This document shows, one piece after another, positions 57,216 to 64,000 of a stretch of DNA of 64,000 nt. The stretch covers positions 186,001-250,000 of the forward strand of contig VWZX01006860.1 in NCBI GenBank assembly GCA_013399015.1. The letters are read 5' to 3'. The notes below the pieces were generated by a model that saw only the letters and a program-made list of their open reading frames with translations, searched no databases and was not told where the DNA came from. The translations under genes and the position numbers were made by a program. This stretch comes from Galbula dea (lineage: Eukaryota; Chordata; Aves; Piciformes; Galbulidae). How positions within the stretch are numbered: position 1 is the stretch's first letter; the number at the start of each line of letters is the position of its first letter.

Positions 57216-60200
57216 ACTTTCTCTTTCACAGGAGAAAGGGACAGTGCAGGCTGTAGTTAGTATGGAGGACACATGAGGAGGACATGAAGAGAAGGAAGAG
57301 CTGAAGATACCTTCTATCCCATCAGTACTTGGTGAAAATTCATTACTGATGTCTCTGCTTGAACCTAGATGTAGAGAGGTGAAGGTCATGAAGCCCCTGT
57401 GAGCCCTCAGCTCCCTCCTGTCTAGGTTAACTTGGCAGATGACTAATCTCCTTCAAACAGTTGCTTTTATTCATGGGGCTTGAAGCTTGCTTTAGAAACC
57501 TCAGATCCCAGGGTGGAATTCTGGGTGGTGTGCACAGGAGAAATCATCCCTCCTGTGGCTGCTGAATTGCTCAGAAGGGGAAGGAAAAAGAAACCACCCA
57601 GTTCCCAGGAGCAGTTCAAGTCTTGTGGAGGTTTGATATCACCCTTACTGCTTCTTGTTGATTTTCATGTTGTTCCAGTTGCTGTTTAGCTGCACCTGTA
57701 ATAAAGGGAAAGGATTTCCACAGGCTGTTGATAGTTAGGGTTCTGCTGGGGATGGCTTTGTGCTCAGCATGTTGTTTCCTCTCACCCTGAGCTTGCCACC
57801 TGGCTCTTGCCTTCAAGCTGTTAGGTTTGGGGTGTTTTTTTGCTGCTTAAGAGNTCCAGAGGTGTAACTATTTTCTGATTCAGTTGATGATCTCTCCTCT
57901 TTAAATGAAATGATTCTCTTTCAGCACAGTAGAAATTACATGTCAGGCTCTTTTTAGGCAGTTTCAGGCTGGTTAATCCAGAGACAGCCCTGCAAAAAAG
58001 AAGGCAAATTGGGTTTTATTGGGGGACAACTTTTTTTCTTTCCAGAGTCAGCTGTGGTGTCTCATAATGTAATTTCCTATGCAGAGTCAAGCTTATGTGG
58101 TTTGACAGCCTCAGATAAATGTAATATCCCACCAGGATCCAAGGCAGCTTTTCTGTAGTGGGTACTCATTTTTATTTACTTATTTATTCTATTTTGAAGT
58201 GAAAGTGGCTCTTCATAAAAAAGAAAAAGCACTGAGATCTCAGTGCTGTGTGATAGTGGAGGATTTATTCCTGTTGGGTATAGAAATGAGCCTCACTCAA
58301 CAGCAACCTACCAGTCATTCATGTGCTGCATCAATAGACATCTTCAGAAATCCTTCCCCTTTTCTTCCCCTTCTTCCTTTCACTCTTTTTCACTTCTTTT
58401 TCCTTGCCTGGGATTGGAAATAACCCTAGGGAGAAAGGTTTTACTCTGGATCAGGCTGTGCTCCTGCCTTGCAGATGAAGACAATCTGCTTCCTCCTAGG
58501 AGTAGATGGAGATGATGCAAGGATCACATTAGATCTCAGACCTCCACATGGATAACACAGAGCTAAGAGCAAGTAGTAGGTCTTGGCCAGGCAAAGGATG
58601 GTGAGATAGGGTAGGAGGTAGCAGAGCTGCACTTGTCCATCCTTTGCCAGTAGAGATTCAAGCCTGGAAGACCAGAAAGCTCATGGTTTTCATGAATGAA
58701 TCCTACTGTGACAGCACTCAGGGACAAAAGAGCTGGTGTAGAAGAGATGGAGCTGAAAGAGGTGAATTGAATGAGGACATTCAGAGGACACCCTCTGGAG
58801 CTCTTGGACTAGTTCTAGGTGGGGTGCATGGTCTCTGCTTCTGTGCAGGGTTTTGGAGAAAGGCTGTGAGCTGCCTTTAGAGTGGATTAATGGATTCAGA
58901 GCAGAATATCCCTCTGCCTATATTTGAGTCCTTTCCTTGAAAGAGAAAGGAGGACTAAATCCTAAAACTAATCTGCCACATCCCCAGGTATCCAGATCTT
59001 TCTGGCCAGTCTGGTTCCAGCTAAGAAGGTGTGTGGTTGGTCAGGCTGGTCTTGTGTTTTATTTTCACATGTCCATGAAGACATGGAAAGGTCATCAGTT
59101 CTGCAGCAGTGCTGAGAAGTGAGGTATGGGCAGAGGTCTTGAAACCAGGGTTCAGAGTTTCAACCCTTGGGCCCAGACCTGAACCAAGCTTCCAAACCAA
59201 GCATTTTGGGATGGCAGGAAGCTTGCAGGGAACTGCATCTTTTAAATCACCATTTGTGTCTGTTTCTGCTCTTGTATTTTTTCATCTTTTAGCTGTGTTT
59301 GTTTTCTTTCCCTTCAAACACCACCACCTTACTAGGGAAGGGATGAGACTTGGATTCAAAGACAAGAAATAGCTGAAGGTAGCTTATTACCCAGTGCTGT
59401 AGTGCCACTTGGGAATTCATCTGTGTGGCTGTAGGTTACATATTTCCTCTACTCTCACTGAGCATCTGAACCTCCATTCTCACCAGCTGACAAAAATCAA
59501 GCTGTAGACCCCACTCTGGAGGCCAGCAGGCTTCCAGTAAGGTTCTTAACACAGGGAGCTGAGGGATGTTGCATCTTCCAGAGCTGAGTGTGGGATCTTA
59601 GTGACATTACACTTGATAAGCTGATATGACTTCAGGGTTTTATTTGTGCCCTTGCCACCAAACTGCTTCAAAAACCTTGGTCAAATCACTTGACCTGGTG
59701 TTTAGGGTCAGCTGTTTAGCAAAGAAGGCAGTTTGTTCTGTTAACACATGCCACAAAGGAGGAAGGTTGAAGATCTCCATCATGAGATAAGTCTCTAATC
59801 AAGCCATACCTTTCTACTACTGCCTAATAAAACACTTGAGGTGACTTTTTGCCCCTTTGGGGTGGCTTTTGGGTTTCCTCAGAAATGTTCTAACATCTAA
59901 CCCATTAACCAAAACCCTTCCTTAACTGGAAGTTTTCTCAGTCAGGAACCACTTCCAACAGTGGTACAATGAGACCCTGCTGTTGGTTATGACCTCTAAA
60001 TGTTGCCATAAAAAAAAATAGTAGTATGTGGCTTTTGGCACATCACCTATTAATCACAGCAGCTGTCAGGCAAAGCATTAAATGGGAATAGCTCCCTGCA
60101 AGAAAAAGCAAATACAACAACACCCTGTGGCTTGTAGAGCATGAATCTACAGTCTGGAGGGTGCCAGAGAAGGAAGGAAGGGCTAAGCCATGACATTTCA

Positions 60201-60552
60201 CTCAAATTTGTTAACCTTGGCTGGTGTTCAGAGGCATGTTGTTGAGCTGAGGGGGTGTTGAGGAAAGGGTCTCCAAAGAGACCAAGCTGTGTTCAATGAT
60301 TTATAGTGAGCAGAAGATGAAGTGAAGGTGCACAGAAGCATCAGGGACAAGTTTGCCAGTGGGGAAGAGACATTCATAAGGAGGTGCTGGGATGGTTTAG
60401 ATATTGTTATTAGATTTAATGCTTCTGGTGGATTTTTCTTCCCCAAATCTGCCTGAGTGCTTTTTGAAGCTGTGCAGACCTTGAGCATCCAGGATGCCCT
60501 GAGGCAAGGAGCTTCATGGTTTGGCAGAATTCTGCAGCAGGAATAGTGTGGC
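57216..60552. other. Unique intronic DNA
   Basis: About 3.3 kb. A single N lies at 57854. No gene or transposon recognised; T-rich and CTTTT-rich tracts at 58160-58200 and 58345-58420. Confidence 0.55.
57854..57854. other. Ambiguous base (N)
   Basis: One N in unique sequence, 15 to 20 bases after a poly-T run. It looks like a polymerase-slippage or gap-fill spot rather than a repeat join. Confidence 0.7.
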
Positions 60553-61002
60553 TACTACTGGAGAGAGTCCAGCAGAGGCTAGGAAGATGCTGAGGCACTG
60601 GAGCAGCTCTGGCAGGAGGAAAGGCTGAGAGCTCTGGGGCTGCTGAGCCTGCAGAAGAGCAGCCCCACAGGGGAGCTGCTCAATGCCCAGCAAGAGCTGA
60701 AGGCTGGGGGCAAGAGGCTGGGGCCAGACTCTGCTCAGTGGTGCCCAGGGACAGCCCAGGGGGCACTGGGCACCAACTGGAAGCCAGGAGGTTGCAGCTG
60801 AGCAGGAGGAGAAGCTTGTTTGGTGTGAGGGTGTTGGAGCCCTGGCCCAGGCTGCCCAGAGAGGCTGTGGAGTCTCCTCCTGGGGAGAGATTCCAAGCCT
60901 AGCTGGAGGTGACCCTGGGCAAGCTGCTGTGGGTGACCCTGCTGGAGCAGGGGTTTGCACTAGGGGATCCCCAGAGGTCCCTACCAGTCTGTGCTTCTGT
61001 GA
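60553..61002 (+). mobile_element. CR1 3' segment, type A, sense
   Basis: Third member of the 11625/19986 subfamily, matching them closely from CTACTGGAGAGAGTCCAGCA onward. It starts about 90 bases further in and ends at a normal CR1 terminus (GTCCCTACCAGTCTGTGCTT, then CTGTGA). It does not carry the extra tail. Confidence 0.95.
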
Positions 61003-62550
61003 AATAGCCTTCATCATCTGAAGCACAGGAGTGTTTAGCAACATGGGGTGATCTGTGGTGGAAAAAGCAGTGAGTTGTGTCAGGCAGTTGATGATGTCTC
61101 TGGAATCTGGGCTGTGGTGGTCTGGTGTGACAGATCACTTCTGTGCTATGTCATCTCTATTTCCTAGAAGCAAGATGGGTAAACATGTTTAAAAATTCAC
61201 TCTCCAGAGACCAGTCCTTGAAAATTGCTCCATGTTTTATGCTTGCAAAACTCCCCTGGTGCTAAGCTGGTTCAGGCAAAGAAAGCAAACTGGGTCCATT
61301 AGAACATCTGCAGAAAGCAAACCCAAACAGAGGGAGGTTACTGACAACTTGTGTTTATTTGAATTACTGGAGAAGTCCTAGTCATGGATCAGGGCTAAAC
61401 ATGTACAAATAATGGATTTTTGAGGTTCAGTGGCTGAAAGCAAAAAAACACATTGAAAAACCTTTTGTTTAACCTAAAACCCATTTTTCCTCTGGTTTTC
61501 TGTTGAAATAAAAGCATTAAAGGAAAATCAAGAAAATGTTCTGCTGTAACACAGGCTCCAGTTAAATATTTGAAGTTTAATGAAATGGTTTTTTTTCCCC
61601 CTCACTTGGATGTTTTCTATTTTAATAGGTAAAAAAAGGTTTCAAACATAATATATCAACATCTTTACTTTTGATATCTTACAAACTTCTCAACCTTTTC
61701 AAACCTGTTGAAGTTGTGGGGTGGTTGTTTTTTGTTTGCTGTTGGTGATATGTTGATTGACACCTGTACACAACCCAAAATCTGTCCAATTTTAATCATC
61801 TGCCCTGTGACAGAGGGTGTATAAATTGTATACAGATTTTGAGCAGAGCTTTGTGACCCTTTCTGCTTGAGGTGCTCTTTCCAGACCTTGCTTCAGCACT
61901 GAGGCTTTTGGGTTTCACCATTTAAATCTGCCCTGGGTAATCCCAGAGGAATTGAGGTGAACTTGAAGTTGGAAGGTGATTTTTGAAGCCATCTAAACCC
62001 AGACCTGCTGTTCTGGAGTTGAACCAGAAGTGAATTTCAATTATTGTTTCTTCTTCTTGGACTCCTTAGAAAATAACAACATGACAAACATCAGGAAAAC
62101 TGTTATGAGGCTGCAACTTGGCACCTTGTAGGCTTCAGGTAGCAAAGGACAAAGTGCTTTTGGATTAGACCAGGAGAAATATACTCTTATTATTAAGAAA
62201 CAACAAAAAAACCCAAGATCTCCCCTGTTTGTTGTTGAGGATTGAGCTATTCAGCTCCACACAGCCCCACTGACACATTGGAGGGTACAAACCCCAGCAG
62301 CTAACTCCTGCCCCTACCTCTACTGTGGTGTGATGGCTGCAGGCAGCACTGGAACCCCCTGTGGTTTTGGGGGGGAGCAGCTTAGCATGTCACTAATGGC
62401 TAAGCTTGCTGAGAGCAGGTCCAGGAGGCTGTGAGGCTGCTTGGATTGAGGTTTTTCTAGAAGGTGAATGGAGCACAAGGATGGTTGCAGGGGTTTTGGT
62501 GCCTAGAGAGTTGCCCTGCACCCCTCCATGGCATGGGGTAGGTAGCACAC
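61003..62550. other. AT-rich unique intronic DNA
   Basis: About 1.5 kb, AT-rich around 61300-61760. A trace near 61960-62030 may be an old antisense CR1 but is not called. No gene. Confidence 0.5.
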
Positions 62551-62760
62551 AGGATCAGAGAGTTGTTAAGGTTGGAAGAGACCTCCAAGATCATCAAGTC
62601 CAACCAGCAACCTATCACCCTCACATCACTAAACCATGACCCTAAGGACCACATCTAGATGGTTTTCCAACCCCTCCAGGGGTGGTGACTCCACCCCTGC
62701 CCTGGGCAGCCTGGGCCAATGCCTAACAAGTCTTTGAGGGAAGAAATTGTTCCTACTAGT
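62551..62760 (-). mobile_element. CR1 3' end, type D, antisense
   Basis: GGATCAGAGAGTTGTTAAGG, CTCCAAGATCATCAAGTCCA, CACTAAACCATGACCCTAAG and GTGACTCCACCCCTGCCCTG in order. About 210 bp. Confidence 0.94.
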
Positions 62761-63379
62761 ATCATAGCAGCTTGGCTCCAGCTACAGAAGCCCCATGCTT
62801 TAGCATCATCACCAACCCCTCCCAAAGGTATCCCCACCACCAGCTCTGGGGTTGCATGGCCTCATCCCCCCCAGTGCAGGTACACAAGAAGGAAGTGTGG
62901 ACCCCAGCAGACTTTATTGGCAAATGCTGCCACTGATTAAACAAGGCTTGAGCTGCTGTAGGAAGGAGAGGTTGCTATGGAAACAGTCTCTTGCTATGCC
63001 CAGGTTTGGAAACCAGTTTTCCTCTTTTCTCTCCCCACCCCTCAATGCTTTTCTTTTTGCTGTTGTTTTGTTGGAGATTTGGTCTCCTAGGGTAATATGG
63101 TGCAGTTAGACCTTTGGGACCAGGAAGGCAACTGTATAACTGAGGGAAGGGTCTGTAAGGTGGGAGCCCTTCCCCTGATGGTCCAGCAATAGGGCAGAGC
63201 TTGTAGGGATCCTGGCAGAGTGGAGTTTGGATGGACCTTGGAGGGTCCTAATGGTGGCAGGGTGCTGGTCACCAAAGGGAAAAGTAGAGAAAATCCCAGG
63301 GTGATTCCCCTCCCAAAGGGAGCCAACTGGGATACTCAGCATCTCAAGGGCTCTGCATCAAGAGGATCCTTCTCTGGGG
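62761..63379. other. Unique intronic DNA
   Basis: About 0.6 kb with nothing firm. 63225-63300 may belong to the CR1 copy that follows, but I could not align it. Confidence 0.5.
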
Positions 63380-63873
63380 CCATCACCTTCACCCCAAGAA
63401 GGACATTGAGGTGCTGGAATGTGTCCAGAGAAGGGCAAGGAAAGTGGGGAAGGGTCTGGAGCACAAGTGTTGTGAGGAGCAGGTGAAGGAACTGAGCTTG
63501 GTTAGCCTGGAGAAGAGGAGGCTCAGGGGAGACCTTCTGGCTCTCTGCAATTCCCTGAGAGGAGGCTGGAGCCAGGTGGGAGCTGATCTCTTTTCACAAG
63601 AAATAAGTGATAGGGTAAGAGGAACTGGCATCAGGTTGCACCAGGGGAGGTTTAGGTTGGACTTGAGGAACAATTTGTTCATGGCAAGGGTTGTCAAGCC
63701 CTGGCCCAGGCTGCCCAGGGCAGTGGTGGACTCACCATCCCTGGAGGGATTAAAAAGATGTATAGGTGTGGTGCTGAGGAACATGGTTTAGTGGTGACCT
63801 GGCAGTGTTGGGTTAATGGTTGGAATTGATGATCTTAAAGGTCTCTCAACCAAACTGCTTTTATGATTCTCTC
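63380..63873 (+). mobile_element. CR1 3' segment, type C, sense, with open ORF2 C-terminus
   Basis: About 490 bp: GACATTGAGGTGCTGGAATG, GAGGAGGCTCAGGGGAGACC, CAAGCCCTGGCCCAGGCTGC, GAACATGGTTTAGTGGTGAC, then TGCTTTTATGATTCTCTCTG at the tail. It holds the best-preserved coding remnant of any CR1 copy here. Confidence 0.95.
63411..63791 (+). pseudogene. CR1 ORF2 C-terminal remnant
   Basis: 126 codons stay open and read as the C-terminal end of the CR1 ORF2 polyprotein, downstream of the reverse transcriptase domain. Recognisable pieces are LECVQRRARK (near the start), SLEKRRLRGDLLAL and RFRLDLRNN, then PRLPRAVVDSPSLEGLKR close to the natural stop. The endonuclease and reverse transcriptase are absent because the copy is 5' truncated, so it cannot encode an active element. 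The open frame marks relative youth rather than function. Confidence 0.85.
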
Positions 63874-64000
63874 TGATGACTCTGTTTCTGTCACCTCACT
63901 CCTTGGGAATGTTGGCAATGATGGGAAGCCATCTTTTGAACAATGGAAAATCAAGCAAATGCCATAAGGAGTGCTTCTGAGAGACAGAAAATGAACCTCC

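Larger units (their letters stand above)
21279..64000 (+). other. PLXNA4: Downstream intron of the plexin-A4 gene (partial)
   Basis: From the donor at 21279 to the window end I found no segment resembling the next plexin exon (the remainder of sema, leading into PSI). At over 42 kb this would be a large intron for a bird, but plexin-A4 is a large gene with long early introns. It carries about 23 of the 35 CR1 copies. Confidence 0.72.

Noticed and set aside
61960..62030. Possible CR1 trace (GTTGGAAGGTGATTTTTGAAGCC, shortened)
   Set aside because: A single diverged match without the flanking order of blocks.
1..64000. Endogenous retrovirus, CRISPR array, tRNA or rRNA genes
   Set aside because: No paired LTRs, primer-binding site, gag/pol-like frames, regularly spaced repeats or RNA-gene folds were seen.

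Overview
This window is vertebrate nuclear DNA, almost certainly from a bird. It contains one protein-coding exon and otherwise intron. The bird call rests on about 35 copies of CR1 retrotransposon 3' ends, with the avian signature of a gene-poor, CpG-depleted background and tails ending in ATTCTATG-like octamers. The copies cover roughly 10 kb by my boundaries (about 16% of the window). That is high for a bird and would fit Piciformes (woodpeckers, barbets), where CR1 is known to have expanded. The order-level assignment is inference only. There are no bacterial-style genes, tRNAs, rRNAs, CRISPR arrays or recognisable endogenous retroviruses.

The only gene I can support is a class A plexin on the + strand, most likely PLXNA4 (semaphorin/neuropilin co-receptor in axon guidance). 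One internal exon, 21096-21278, encodes 61 residues of the late sema domain with clean splice sites and phase 0 at both ends. More than 21 kb of intron lies upstream and more than 42 kb downstream. No neighbouring exon was recognised, which fits the very large 5' introns of plexin-A genes.

Layout: 1-21095 is upstream intron with short minisatellites (934-1046, 10393-10456, 10921-10972) and CR1 copies. These include two long antisense copies (5218, 12693) and two near-twin sense copies (11625, 19986) that share both ends, including a non-canonical 3' tail. 21096-21278 is the exon. 21279-64000 is downstream intron with CR1 copies, a degenerate 70-bp tandem repeat (26840-27055), two clean hairpins (27589, 30338), an isolated consensus CRE with a CCAAT box (41009), a strong G-quadruplex motif (42999-43033), a CpG-retaining island (56215-56400) that is the best candidate for a conserved non-coding element, and a partial CR1 ORF2 C-terminus still open (63411-63791). 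Single ambiguous bases at 13060 and 57854 mark assembly joins; the first lies inside an imperfect 102-bp duplication.

The window shows no multi-gene system. The CR1 copies fall into at least five 3'-end types (called A-E here, my own labels) plus older decayed copies (F). The most unusual signal is the pair of CR1-derived units that share the same 5' truncation and the same extra 3' tail.
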